DNA of 47,256 nt. Source: Bacillota bacterium (GTDB lineage Bacteria; Bacillota; Clostridia; Lachnospirales; Lachnospiraceae). Shown here piece by piece: positions 6,769-15,550 of the stretch. Numbering within the stretch: position 1 is the stretch's first letter; every line of letters begins with the position of its first letter. The translations under genes and the position numbers were made by a program. The stretch is taken from assembly GCA_023412855.1 (NCBI GenBank), contig JAEZRJ010000016.1, positions 1 through 47,256 of the forward strand, given 5' to 3'. The notes below the pieces were generated by a model. It saw only the letters and a list, made by a program, of their open reading frames with translations, was not told the origin of the DNA and did not search any database.

Positions 6769-9270
6769 ATGAAAAGGGATTTTTTTAGGAAAAGACTGAT
6801 AAGTCTGTTTCTCACCGGAGCAATGATACTTTCGACAGCGGGCTGCGGAGCCAAAGATATGACAATGGGGTCAGCTAACGGAGATGCAGAGCGGGCAGCT
6901 CAGATAGAAGACAGTGTATCGGCGACCGGAGAAGGCAGTAGGGGGATGGGACGGTATGTGGAGAATGTGACAGACTTGTCAGAATACTGTTACCGACCGG
7001 ATGGCATTGCGAAGCTATCCGATGGGAAGCTCATCATTGCGGATTATTATATGGGACAGATTAAATCCGAAGATAACGGCATTACATGGAATCCGGAAGA
7101 GGCAGACTGGTTTACGGCACTGCAGGCCAAAGATGCTTATATCATGGATATTGCGATAGGTACAGATGGAACGACGGGCGTTATTTATGATGCCAGTTCC
7201 TCCTCCGGGGAAGAGACAGACTTAGAGGAGGCGCTTACAAAAGCGAATGCGGTAGAAACGGATGGAGGGGAAGCCGGGAAGGAAGCAGACGGCGGAGAAA
7301 CCGGAAGTGAAGTGAGCGGAGAGGGAGAAGATAACGGTGAGGCTTCTGATGAGTTGTTTCAGCTTCATCCCGTATGTATGATCGTAAAGCCGGACGGAAC
7401 CCGGATAGAAGCACAGTTTTCTTTGACGGAAGATGAGAAATACCCTTATGGAATATGGATTGCGGATTCCGGCAGGATTTTCGTAACTACCTTGGGAGAA
7501 ACCATTTATGAAGTAAATGAGGATGGCAGCAGTGAGAAATTTCTTACGGTAGAAGGACGCCCTGAGATGATACAGCTTCAAGGTGATCTCATGATTATAG
7601 ATGGTTACACTTATACCAATGGGATATTAATTTATGATATGGCCAAAGAAGAATATGTAGAGGATGAGGTTTTAAACGATTTTGTTCTGGAGAATTATAC
7701 GCAAAGAGAAATGTACGGATTCGGTACTTATGATTTCTATTTCTTTACCGGTGAGGACGGAGTTCTTTACATGGCAGGAAAAAAAGGACTGCATCGCCAT
7801 GTGATCGGGGGAAGCGCCATAGAGCAGGTCATTGACGGAAACTTATCCAGCTTCAGCAATCCTGCCGATGGATTGATTGGAATGGTCGCACTGGAAAATA
7901 ATGAATTTTTGACCCTGTTTTCAGGCGGTAAGCTGGTGCATTATGTATACAATGCAGATATACCATCAACGCCAAGTGAAAAGCTAAAGGTTTACAGCTT
8001 AAAAGAAAACGACACCATGGGTCAGGCAATTTCCATATATCAGACCGAAAATCCGGATGTTTTTGTCGATTATGAGATTGGAATGGGTGATGATAACTCC
8101 GTTACGAGAGATGATGCGCTGAAGAAATTGAATACGCAGATTATGGCCGGGGAAGGGCCTGATTTGCTTGTACTTGATAATATGCCATTGGATTCCTATA
8201 TCGAAAAAGGGATGTTACTGGATTTAAGTGCCTGCCTGAGTGGCCTGACGGGAGATGCGGAGCTGTTTTCCAATATTACAGACGCATTTACGAAAAATGG
8301 CGGGATTTATACGATTCCTTGTGAAGTACAGCTTCCGCTCGTATTGGGGAAAGAGAAATATGTCTCCGGGATGAAGAATATGGACGGCATAGCGGATGCG
8401 ATGGAAGCACTTCGTGAGGACAATCCGGAAGGTGGATTGCTGGATATCTATTCGGAGAGAGGGATTATTCGGTTATTGGCCATGATTTCATCCCCTGCAT
8501 GGAAAACAAAGAATGGAGGGATTGATGAAACTGCCGTTTCAGAATTCCTTGCAGAGGCAAAGAGAGTCTATGATGCTCAGATGGAAGGTGCGTCGGAGAA
8601 GGATATCGATCGTTATAACAGTGTAAATGATTATTATATGACGGAATATGCAACGACCAGAGAAGAATGGGATTACTTCGGAGCTATGGATGAAATGGGT
8701 TACATAGGCGGAATGACCCATATGGTATTGGGAACCTTACCCGATCCCTATAGTTATGCTTCACTCAATTCCGTACAGAGGGTGAAAGGTTTCGAGGATA
8801 ATGTGCTTCTTCCGGTAAGCGGACAGAGTAAAAATGTATTCCTTCCAAAAACACTAATAGGTATCAGTGCAGTTTCAGCTAATGCGGAAATGGCACAGGA
8901 ACTGCTTAAGGTTCTTTTAGGAAAGGAGAACCAGGTATCACTGTTTAACGGTCTTGCGGTAAATAAAGCGGCCTTTGAGGAAGGCTTTATACCCGAGGAA
9001 GAACATATGGGAGAAGACGGACTTTACGGTTCTATCGGAATGTCCGATGGGGACGGAATGATGGTTTCTCTCGATGTGTATTGGGTGGATGAAGGGCAGC
9101 TTCAAACACTGAGAGACTGGATGGCAAGAGCAGACACTCCTTATATAAAAGATACGGTGCTGGAGGATGCGGTATGTGAGGAAGGAATCAATTACATGCA
9201 AGGCGGAAAGAGTCTGGAGGAAGCAGTGGGCGCTATTGTAAAAAAGGTGTCTATTTACATGGCCGAATAA
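6769..9270 (+). CDS. Large solute-binding lipoprotein with extra N-terminal propeller-like domain
   Basis: An 833-aa lipoprotein (lipobox STAGC near residue 26), about twice the usual length of an ABC solute-binding protein. From about residue 405 (KLKVYSLKEND) to the end it reads as an extracellular solute-binding protein family 1 domain, including the hallmark GEGPDLLVLDNMPLDSYIEKGMLLDLS. Residues of about 50-400 are different. Repeated strand-rich segments such as PDGIAKLSDGKLIIADYY and PYGIWIADSGRIFVTTLGETIYEVNEDG look like blades of a beta-propeller. They are interrupted by an acidic Gly/Glu-rich stretch at about residues 145-195. Two permease genes follow, so the C-terminal half probably captures a sugar or oligosaccharide. 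The N-terminal half may bind a polymer or signal. Propeller assignment is inference from repeat character only. Confidence 0.75.
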   Translation: MKRDFFRKRLISLFLTGAMILSTAGCGAKDMTMGSANGDAERAAQIEDSVSATGEGSRGMGRYVENVTDLSEYCYRPDGIAKLSDGKLIIADYYMGQIKSEDNGITWNPEEADWFTALQAKDAYIMDIAIGTDGTTGVIYDASSSSGEETDLEEALTKANAVETDGGEAGKEADGGETGSEVSGEGEDNGEASDELFQLHPVCMIVKPDGTRIEAQFSLTEDEKYPYGIWIADSGRIFVTTLGETIYEVNEDGSSEKFLTVEGRPEMIQLQGDLMIIDGYTYTNGILIYDMAKEEYVEDEVLNDFVLENYTQREMYGFGTYDFYFFTGEDGVLYMAGKKGLHRHVIGGSAIEQVIDGNLSSFSNPADGLIGMVALENNEFLTLFSGGKLVHYVYNADIPSTPSEKLKVYSLKENDTMGQAISIYQTENPDVFVDYEIGMGDDNSVTRDDALKKLNTQIMAGEGPDLLVLDNMPLDSYIEKGMLLDLSACLSGLTGDAELFSNITDAFTKNGGIYTIPCEVQLPLVLGKEKYVSGMKNMDGIADAMEALREDNPEGGLLDIYSERGIIRLLAMISSPAWKTKNGGIDETAVSEFLAEAKRVYDAQMEGASEKDIDRYNSVNDYYMTEYATTREEWDYFGAMDEMGYIGGMTHMVLGTLPDPYSYASLNSVQRVKGFEDNVLLPVSGQSKNVFLPKTLIGISAVSANAEMAQELLKVLLGKENQVSLFNGLAVNKAAFEEGFIPEEEHMGEDGLYGSIGMSDGDGMMVSLDVYWVDEGQLQTLRDWMARADTPYIKDTVLEDAVCEEGINYMQGGKSLEEAVGAIVKKVSIYMAE

Positions 9271-9333
9271 ATGGCAGACGGATAGGATTTCGTGTCCTGT
9301 GAGGGGAATTGTGGAGAATAATCGGAGGAAGCG

Positions 9334-10221
9334 GTGAAGGAATTTAAAACCTACAAAAGGTCGGTCAGGGAGCGGAGGGCTTTCCTCCGGTTTCTGGCAT
9401 TTAGCCTGTCAGGCGTGCTTCTGTTTGTCATACTGCCCTTTTTCGATGTATTTGGAAGGTCCTTTACGACGGCAGTCACGGGGCGGTTTAACGGTATTGA
9501 AAATTATAAGACTATTTTTAACAACCAGGCATTTTTGCTGGCGGTAAAAAACACATTGCGGTTTACGGGTGTATGTATTCCGTTGCTCACAATAACGGGG
9601 CTTCTTATCGCGGTGCCCCTTTCCCGGCAAAAGGATGCCGGAGTCATAAAATCTTTATACCTGTTTCCGCTCGCCATGCCTACGGCAACAGTGGTCATCG
9701 TTTGGAAGCTATTTTTTTATAAGCAGGGGTTCCTGAATTTATACTTAAGCCGTCTGGGAGAATGGACGGGGCTTTGGGGAGAGGTTCATACGGATTATCT
9801 TGGAGGCGGTGCGGCTTTCTGGGTACTGGTGTTCAGCTACATCTGGAAAAATACGGGGTATACGGTAGTGCTGTGGCTGGCGGGAATATCAGGCATACCG
9901 AATGCGCTTTTAGAGGCTGCTAAAGTAGATGGGGCCACCGGTACGCAGTGCTTTTTTCGAATTGTGCTCCCGAACCTGAAGGGAAGTCTTTATACAATAG
10001 TAATCCTTTCCTTTTTAAATTCTTTTAAGATTTACAGAGAAGCCTATCTGGTGGCAGGAGCTTATCCGGCACAGGATATTTATCTGCTTCAGCATCTGTT
10101 TAATAATTGGTTTGTAAATATGGAGTTTGACAAAATGGCGGCAGCGGCGATATGTGTAGGGGGCTTTCTGTTCCTGGTAATTATGCTGTTACAATACTTC
10201 TGGGATAAAGAGGAAGGTTGA
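9334..10221 (+). CDS. ABC transporter permease, MalF/LacF type
   Basis: A 295-aa inner-membrane permease with about six hydrophobic segments. It has the cytoplasmic EAA loop EAAKVDGATGTQCFFRIVLPNLKG starting near residue 194, which docks the ATPase in sugar (CUT1) importers. The start is GTG 9334, 6 bases after GGAGG (9324-9328). It lies 63 bases after the solute-binding gene. No ATPase gene is in this operon; CUT1 importers of Firmicutes often share one MsmK/MalK-type ATPase encoded elsewhere, so this is not unusual by itself. Confidence 0.9.
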   Translation: MKEFKTYKRSVRERRAFLRFLAFSLSGVLLFVILPFFDVFGRSFTTAVTGRFNGIENYKTIFNNQAFLLAVKNTLRFTGVCIPLLTITGLLIAVPLSRQKDAGVIKSLYLFPLAMPTATVVIVWKLFFYKQGFLNLYLSRLGEWTGLWGEVHTDYLGGGAAFWVLVFSYIWKNTGYTVVLWLAGISGIPNALLEAAKVDGATGTQCFFRIVLPNLKGSLYTIVILSFLNSFKIYREAYLVAGAYPAQDIYLLQHLFNNWFVNMEFDKMAAAAICVGGFLFLVIMLLQYFWDKEEG

Positions 10222-10229
10222 GAGGGTTT

Positions 10230-11150
10230 ATGAAGAGAATACGAACAAAAACCTCATGTGTATGCAATAGAAATGAAAGCAGGAGGGAATTTCGAAGGAT
10301 AAAAGGGACGGCAATAAGGACAGTGACAACAGCGCTGCTTCTTTTGCCGGGGATTTTCGTATGTATTCCAATCCTTTTATTGGTAACAGGATCGGTTATG
10401 GGAAGTAACGAATTAAGGGATTATCTTTCGCCGGTTCTTTCGAATGGTACCGGGTTTGTTTCGTGGAAGCTCGTGCCTGACTATCCGACTTTTTCAAATT
10501 ATGCAAAACTGCTGTTTTTCACGCCGCAGTTTTTTATACTGTTCTGGAACTCAATGAAGCTGGCAGCGTTAATCTTGGCAGGGCAGCTGTTTGTGGGGGT
10601 ACCTGCTGCATGGGCGTTTGCCGTGTATAGGGTAAAGGGAAGCAAAGTGCTTTTTGCACTTTATATCGTTCTGATGCTTTTGCCTTTTCAGGTAACGATG
10701 CTATCCAGCTATCTTGTGATGAATAGGTTCTCTCTTTTGAACACCCATATGGCAGTGATATTGCCGGCAGTCTTCAGTACCTTTCCTATTTTTCTTACCT
10801 ATGGAGGTTTCCGGGCAATTCCGATAGAACTGTTAGAAGCGGCCAGAATGGACGGAGCGAGAGAAGAATACTTATTTTTGAAGATAGGCTTACCGCTTGG
10901 AAAAGGCGGTATGCTTTCGGCCATGGTATTAGGATTTTTGGAGTACTGGAATATGATGGAACAGCCTATGGCTTTCCTGGAGGATAAGGCGCTTTGGCCT
11001 TTGTCTCTGTATTTGCCTGAAATCACATGGGATCAGGCGGGATATGCATTCCTCGCTTCTATTTTGATGCTGTTGCCGTCGGTATTTGTATTTATGATAG
11101 GTCAGGATTATTTGGAACAAGGTATTATTTATTCCGGATTAAAAGCATAG
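10230..11150 (+). CDS. ABC transporter permease, MalG type
   Basis: A 306-aa permease counted from ATG 10230 (MKRIRTK). The frame also allows TTG 10218, which overlaps the previous stop. The N-terminal 25 residues are unusually basic (MKRIRTKTSCVCNRNESRREFRR). About six TM segments follow, with the EAA loop EAARMDGAREEYLFLKIGLPLGKGG near residue 203. It pairs with the upstream permease to form the import channel. The genes nearly touch, so they are surely co-expressed. Confidence 0.9.
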   Translation: MKRIRTKTSCVCNRNESRREFRRIKGTAIRTVTTALLLLPGIFVCIPILLLVTGSVMGSNELRDYLSPVLSNGTGFVSWKLVPDYPTFSNYAKLLFFTPQFFILFWNSMKLAALILAGQLFVGVPAAWAFAVYRVKGSKVLFALYIVLMLLPFQVTMLSSYLVMNRFSLLNTHMAVILPAVFSTFPIFLTYGGFRAIPIELLEAARMDGAREEYLFLKIGLPLGKGGMLSAMVLGFLEYWNMMEQPMAFLEDKALWPLSLYLPEITWDQAGYAFLASILMLLPSVFVFMIGQDYLEQGIIYSGLKA

Positions 11151-11179
11151 AAAATATTTCGGGTTGAGGTAGATGAAAT

Positions 11180-12811
11180 ATGAATGAAAAGAAAAGCCTG
11201 GTAAATTTGGCAGATACAAATTTACAAACCGGCAGATTCAAAAAATGGATGATTGCTTTTGTCATATTTTTAGTATTTATGTGGCTGTGTACCATTATAT
11301 CCAAAAGTATCTATGTATCAGGTTTGCCGGTGGTGCAGACTGGTACGCCTGAAAAGAAGTATGTGGAGCATATTGTGGAGGAGGAAGGTATCACGGTAGA
11401 AGGCGGAAAGCAGGCGGTAACGGTGCTTGAGGGATTGCGGATAGAGAATATCTTTGTACAAAGAGGAGACCGGATAGAAGAAGGAATGCCTTTATTCCAA
11501 GTAGATACTGAGGATTTGCAGGAAATAATAAAGGAAAAAGAAACAGCAATAACCAAACTGAATTATCAGATTTCCGATTTACAGGCTAATCAAGCCTTGC
11601 AGGAGCAAAAACGGCAATTGGAGGAGAAGAGGGCGAAAGAAGACTACACATCTGCGGATAGTAAAACAGGTACGGCGGTAGAGCGGGCGGAGGAGGATAA
11701 GAGCAAGGCAGACGGCAGCCTGCAAAGTCATTTGAATAATCCGGCGAGTGTTACCTCAAATGAGGATAGGCAAAAGGCGTGGGATGCATATAACGCATGG
11801 CTGAACAAAGAATATGAATTGCTCGATAAGATTACGGCGCAGGAAAGAATAGTAACGGATATGGAAGCAGCGGAAGGAACGAAAACAGAAGAAGAAAAAG
11901 CAGCGCTTGAGGAAGCGAAAACGCAGTTGAATAATTGGAGGGATGAACTTATTGTTCATGAAAGAAATAAGGCAGCGGAACCCAATTTCAGCAGTGAGGA
12001 CAGTGCATATGAGAACTGGAAGAATCAGACAAAAAGTCTTCAGGAAATATTAGATGGTGCGGAGGATGCGAGGGAGGATGCCTATGTGGATAGAAGCAGC
12101 ACGTTAAAGCAGGAAGAAAGGGGAGTGGAGGACGCTCTTTTGCCGGGGCAGTCGGATTCTACTCTGTCCATTTATCAGCTGGAGCTTGCAGCCTTGCAGG
12201 AAGATATCGATGAATATGAGCAGATTATGGAGCAGAGAGGAACGATTACTGCTCAGACAGGCGGGTTTATTACGGATATTCCCATTATAGTGGGCGGAAG
12301 AACACCGGATACGGCGGCTCTTTTGTTTACGGATGATGCGGTTCCCTGCCGTTTCAAGGTGACCTTGGAAAAGGAGCAGAAAAAGTATGTGAATAAGGGG
12401 GACAAGGTAAATGTCAAGCTTGGAGGCAAAGCCAGCCTGGAAGTGACGGTGGATTATCTTGAGGAAAGTAATGTCAGTCCGGGGAGCTATGATGTGTTTA
12501 TGAATCTTCCTGAAAAGGAGGCAAGTCCGGGAACCTCCGGGACTATGAGCGTAAGCGTGCAGGGAGAGAGTCATGAACTGTGTGTACCTGTGGAAGCTTT
12601 GCATAAAGAAGAGGAACGGTATTATGTGTTTGAGGTAAAGGAACGGAAAGGGATTTTGGGTGTAGAGTTGTACGTGGAGAAGGTGAGTGTGAAAGTAACG
12701 GATCAGAACGATAGATTTGCGGCATTGGAGGAAGGGACGATCAATAAGGACAGCAAGGTGATTGTTTCGGCTGAAGAGGAAATAAAGAGAGGAGAGATTG
12801 TTAAATATTAA
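11180..12811 (+). CDS. HlyD/MFP-like membrane-fusion adaptor
   Basis: A 543-aa protein with one N-terminal TM helix (about residues 23-41) and the rest outside. Residues of about 58-105 look like a split lipoyl-type hairpin (VLEGLRIENIFVQRGDRIEEGMPLFQVD). Residues of about 105-330 are strongly coiled-coil, rich in Glu/Lys/Gln. The chain returns through a second lipoyl half (RGTITAQTGGFITDIPIIVGG) to beta-barrel domains (KVNVKLGGKASLEVTVDYLEE). This is the architecture of HlyD or MacA/EmrA adaptors of exporters. It lies 30 bases after an import permease, and no MacB, EmrB, RND or peptidase-ABC exporter gene is near. It might instead tether or stabilise the extracellular lipoproteins, which is speculation. 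SD-like GAGGTAGATG precedes ATG 11180. Confidence 0.8.
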   Translation: MNEKKSLVNLADTNLQTGRFKKWMIAFVIFLVFMWLCTIISKSIYVSGLPVVQTGTPEKKYVEHIVEEEGITVEGGKQAVTVLEGLRIENIFVQRGDRIEEGMPLFQVDTEDLQEIIKEKETAITKLNYQISDLQANQALQEQKRQLEEKRAKEDYTSADSKTGTAVERAEEDKSKADGSLQSHLNNPASVTSNEDRQKAWDAYNAWLNKEYELLDKITAQERIVTDMEAAEGTKTEEEKAALEEAKTQLNNWRDELIVHERNKAAEPNFSSEDSAYENWKNQTKSLQEILDGAEDAREDAYVDRSSTLKQEERGVEDALLPGQSDSTLSIYQLELAALQEDIDEYEQIMEQRGTITAQTGGFITDIPIIVGGRTPDTAALLFTDDAVPCRFKVTLEKEQKKYVNKGDKVNVKLGGKASLEVTVDYLEESNVSPGSYDVFMNLPEKEASPGTSGTMSVSVQGESHELCVPVEALHKEEERYYVFEVKERKGILGVELYVEKVSVKVTDQNDRFAALEEGTINKDSKVIVSAEEEIKRGEIVKY

Positions 12812-12963
12812 TATTCATGGTTTGGGTATAATTTACAAACAATACTTAAAGTTTAAACTAAGATAAAAAAATTTTGGTCTGTACATTAACGGTTATATTT
12901 GTCATACTGTCCTTAGCAGATGTGTTCGTATAAATTGGGATGGCGGCATAGGGGAAAGGCAGA

Positions 12964-13560
12964 ATGGCTATGAGTGAAATGAATCAGCAGAATAAGGAAT
13001 TTGTGGGATATGAATATATGGAGGTGTCTTCGGATACATCGAAGACCTCCTTTTTAACCGACGGGTATAAGAATTTCGGGTGGGAAATGGACAGCAATAG
13101 GAGCGAGAAAGTTCTTAGAGGCCATAGGCGTACTGCTTATCATCCGAACCGGAACAAGGTAACTCTATACCTGAAGCGGAACCGGGAGATAAGGAACAAA
13201 ATGGAATTGACCAGCCTTCAAAAAAAGTTTGAGGCCTGTGTCAGAGATATTGAGAAACTGGAAAAGTCCAGAAGCATTTTAGCGATAGTCCTCGCGCTTG
13301 CTGTAGGAATTATTGGTACGGCATGTATGGCAGGCTCAGTATTTGCGGTAACAGTACAGCCGCCTGAAATTGCCCTCTGCATCCTGCTTGCAATACCTGC
13401 CTTCACGGGTTGGCTTCTTCCGGTACTTCTCTTCAAGAAGCTGGTGGAAATCCGATCCAAGGTGGTGAACCCTTTGATTGAGAGGAAGTTTAACGAGATT
13501 TATGAAATCTGTGAAAAGGGAAGTAAGCTGCTCAACTCCGTTAATGTTTTATCATCTTAG
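12964..13560 (+). CDS. Conserved two-TM membrane protein of unknown function
   Basis: A 198-aa protein. Residues 1-75 are polar, residues of about 76-100 form a charged helix (LTSLQKKFEACVRDIEKLEKS), then two TM segments lie at about 102-125 and 135-157. The C-terminal tail is cytoplasmic and helical (VNPLIERKFNEIYEICEKGSKLLN). I have the impression of similar proteins being common in Lachnospiraceae, but I know no function. The ATG at 12964 follows GGGGAAAGGCAGA. It lies 152 bases after the HlyD-like gene. That gap holds AT-rich sequence with a TATAAT at about 12829 but no clear terminator, so co-transcription with the operon is possible. Confidence 0.65.
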   Translation: MAMSEMNQQNKEFVGYEYMEVSSDTSKTSFLTDGYKNFGWEMDSNRSEKVLRGHRRTAYHPNRNKVTLYLKRNREIRNKMELTSLQKKFEACVRDIEKLEKSRSILAIVLALAVGIIGTACMAGSVFAVTVQPPEIALCILLAIPAFTGWLLPVLLFKKLVEIRSKVVNPLIERKFNEIYEICEKGSKLLNSVNVLSS

Positions 13561-13600
13561 GAATAGTTTAGCCTTTATATTTTGAGAGAGGAGCTGGGAA

Positions 13601-14182
13601 ATGAAGGACTTTTACAGAACGAATCCGTGGTTTTCCTTATGCGGACTGAATTGCGGGCTTTGTCCCATGCGCTTGGGCAACTATTGTCCCGGATGCGGCC
13701 TCGGAGAAGGCAATCAGGGGTGTGCGGTCGCACGATGCAGCTTATCCCATCATAAGCCGGAGTACTGCTTCCAATGCGGAGAATTCCCTTGTGGGAAATA
13801 TGAAGGAGTCGATGCTTTTGACTCTTTTATTACACATAAAAATCAAATGAGTGATATAGAAAAGTTCAAGGAAATCGGGATGGACGCATATAACGACGAG
13901 CAGTCTGGGAAGAGTGAGATTTTGAAGCTTCTGCTATCTGAGTACAATGACGGCAGGAAGAAAACATTTTTTTGTGTCGCGGTAAATTTATTGGAATTAA
14001 AAGATATAAAAGAAATCATGGGACAGCTATCCGTTATCGAAGGAAAAGAGCGCCTGTCTGTGAAGGAAAGGGCCGCTTATGCGGAGAAGCTTTTTAAAGA
14101 GACGGCGTCAAAGCAGAATGTGGAACTGAAACTGCGGAAAAAGAAGAAGGGAGAAGGCAATGAATCCATGGGAAGAAATTGA
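13601..14182 (+). CDS. DUF3795-like cysteine-rich protein
   Basis: A 193-aa protein. Residues of about 13-65 hold a dense set of cysteines in pairs (CGLNCGLCPM, YCPGCGLG, GCAVARCS, YCFQCGEFPCGKY), the pattern of the DUF3795 family, thought to bind zinc or an iron-sulfur centre. The C-terminal part is helical and ends in a Lys-rich tail (LRKKKKGEG). The start at ATG 13601 has AGAGGAGCTGGGAA upstream. Its 3' end overlaps the methyltransferase gene by 23 bases, so the two are translationally coupled and probably work together. Function unknown; a role in repair or sensing is a guess. Confidence 0.75.
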   Translation: MKDFYRTNPWFSLCGLNCGLCPMRLGNYCPGCGLGEGNQGCAVARCSLSHHKPEYCFQCGEFPCGKYEGVDAFDSFITHKNQMSDIEKFKEIGMDAYNDEQSGKSEILKLLLSEYNDGRKKTFFCVAVNLLELKDIKEIMGQLSVIEGKERLSVKERAAYAEKLFKETASKQNVELKLRKKKKGEGNESMGRN

Positions 14183-14777
14183 TTTAACCAACTATGAAAA
14201 GCATATGAGCCTGACTTCTGTCAAGCAGCTTCAAGCGCTGAACGAGATGATGAAGGATCAGTTTTACCGTTATCCGGTGTCCGACATAATGATCTTGGGA
14301 ATTGCCGGAGGAAATGGTCTGGAACATATAGATGCACAGAAGATCCATAGGGTTTACGGTGTTGACGTCAACAAAGAATACTTAGCGGAGTGCCTTCATC
14401 GCTACCCTGATCTTTCAGACATGTTTTCCCCGCTATGTGCCGATTTGCTGTCGAATGACATAAAGCTTCCGCGCTGTGATTTAATCGTTGCAAATCTGCT
14501 GATAGAATATATCGGTTATGATAGATTTCTTCATGTGGCAGAAGCGGTAGGAGCTCCTTACGTATCGTGTATTATTCAAGTGAACGTAGACGAGGGGTTC
14601 GTTTCCGATTCCCCTTATCTTCATTCTTTTGACGGCATAGCCAAAGTACATCACGAAATAGAGGAAGAAAGCCTTACTGCAGCCATGCAGTCCATAGGCT
14701 ACGGCAAAATTTTTGGCAGCGAATATCCGCTTCCAAACGGAAAGAAACTGGTATGCGCAGATTATGGATTTATGTGA
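14160..14777 (+). CDS. Class I SAM-dependent methyltransferase
   Basis: A 205-aa protein with a Rossmann-type SAM-binding core. Motif I is ILGIAGGNGLEHI at about residues 45-57, the acidic end of strand 2 is YGVDVNKEYL at about 76-85, and motif IV-like CDLIVANLLIEYI lies at about 102-114. The substrate is not predictable. ATG 14160 sits inside the end of the DUF3795-like gene, with GAAGGAGAAGG as its RBS. Its last 16 bases overlap the convergent alpha/beta hydrolase gene. Confidence 0.8.
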   Translation: MNPWEEIDLTNYEKHMSLTSVKQLQALNEMMKDQFYRYPVSDIMILGIAGGNGLEHIDAQKIHRVYGVDVNKEYLAECLHRYPDLSDMFSPLCADLLSNDIKLPRCDLIVANLLIEYIGYDRFLHVAEAVGAPYVSCIIQVNVDEGFVSDSPYLHSFDGIAKVHHEIEEESLTAAMQSIGYGKIFGSEYPLPNGKKLVCADYGFM

Positions 14778-15550
14778 AGGAGCGAACGAAGAGCCTGGTT
14801 GATCATAGCGTTATGTTCAGCTTTGCCCACGTCTTTGTCGGGAATCTCAATAAATGTGGAGCCGGGAATATGCGTATGCAGGTATTCTCCATATTCATAG
14901 GGATGGCATAGGTCATTTCTGTTTGCCAGTATGGTGACCGGCATATTCAGCATAGTGAGGTCAGTGAGTGAAGCTATCGGAGCCTTGTCCGGAAGAATCA
15001 AGTATTTTTGCCAGTTCTTTACGGAGGCAGGCTCGAAAAAAGGGGAAAGGAAGGCTTGCTTTGTATAAGAAGAGCATTCTTTCACGATGTTCCAGCCCTC
15101 CGTCCGGTAAAATGCTTCCGGGCCTCCGCTTTTTAGTGACATCCCCAAGTCGCGGTAAGCTGTTCTTACCTCATCGGACATGGACTTGTCTGTCCAAGCG
15201 TTTCGAATAAGAAGCAGTCCCATAACTCGATCTGGATATCTGGAGGCAGCATTCAGACTGACGGCGGCACCCATAGAGATGCCTGCAAGATATGCTTTCT
15301 CGATATGCAGATGGTCCAGCAGCGAGATGGCATCATCGCTTAGACGATCGAAATCCAAATGTTCCGGGTCTATTTCGCTTCCGCCATGGCCTTGCTGGTT
15401 CATGGCGATTAACTGTATGTCATTTGACGGTTGGTAGGTGGAATGAATCTGCTCAGTGCTTCCGCCCATTCCATGAAGAAATAAAAACGGAATTCCTGTT
15501 CCCGACACTTCGTATTCCAGCTTTAAACCTTGGTGTATGAACTCATGCAT
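14762..15550 (-). CDS. Alpha/beta-fold hydrolase
   Basis: A 262-aa soluble hydrolase. The oxyanion HG motif is at residues 26-27 (FLFLHGMGG), the nucleophile elbow is G-I-S92-M-G, the acid is Asp212 (NRNDLCHP) and the base is His245 (KAEHNAM). The triad is thus complete, as in esterases and C-C hydrolases. It is the last gene of a minus-strand operon after a TIM-barrel isomerase (8-base overlap) and a Gfo/Idh oxidoreductase, so the substrate may be a sugar ester or lactone made by those enzymes. It converges with the methyltransferase gene. Confidence 0.88.
   Translation of the reverse strand: MHEFIHQGLKLEYEVSGTGIPFLFLHGMGGSTEQIHSTYQPSNDIQLIAMNQQGHGGSEIDPEHLDFDRLSDDAISLLDHLHIEKAYLAGISMGAAVSLNAASRYPDRVMGLLLIRNAWTDKSMSDEVRTAYRDLGMSLKSGGPEAFYRTEGWNIVKECSSYTKQAFLSPFFEPASVKNWQKYLILPDKAPIASLTDLTMLNMPVTILANRNDLCHPYEYGEYLHTHIPGSTFIEIPDKDVGKAEHNAMINQALRSLLHINP

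Noticed and set aside
9334..11150. Missing ATPase taken as proof of a non-transport function
   Set aside because: Many Firmicute sugar importers share an ATPase encoded elsewhere, so absence here is not decisive.
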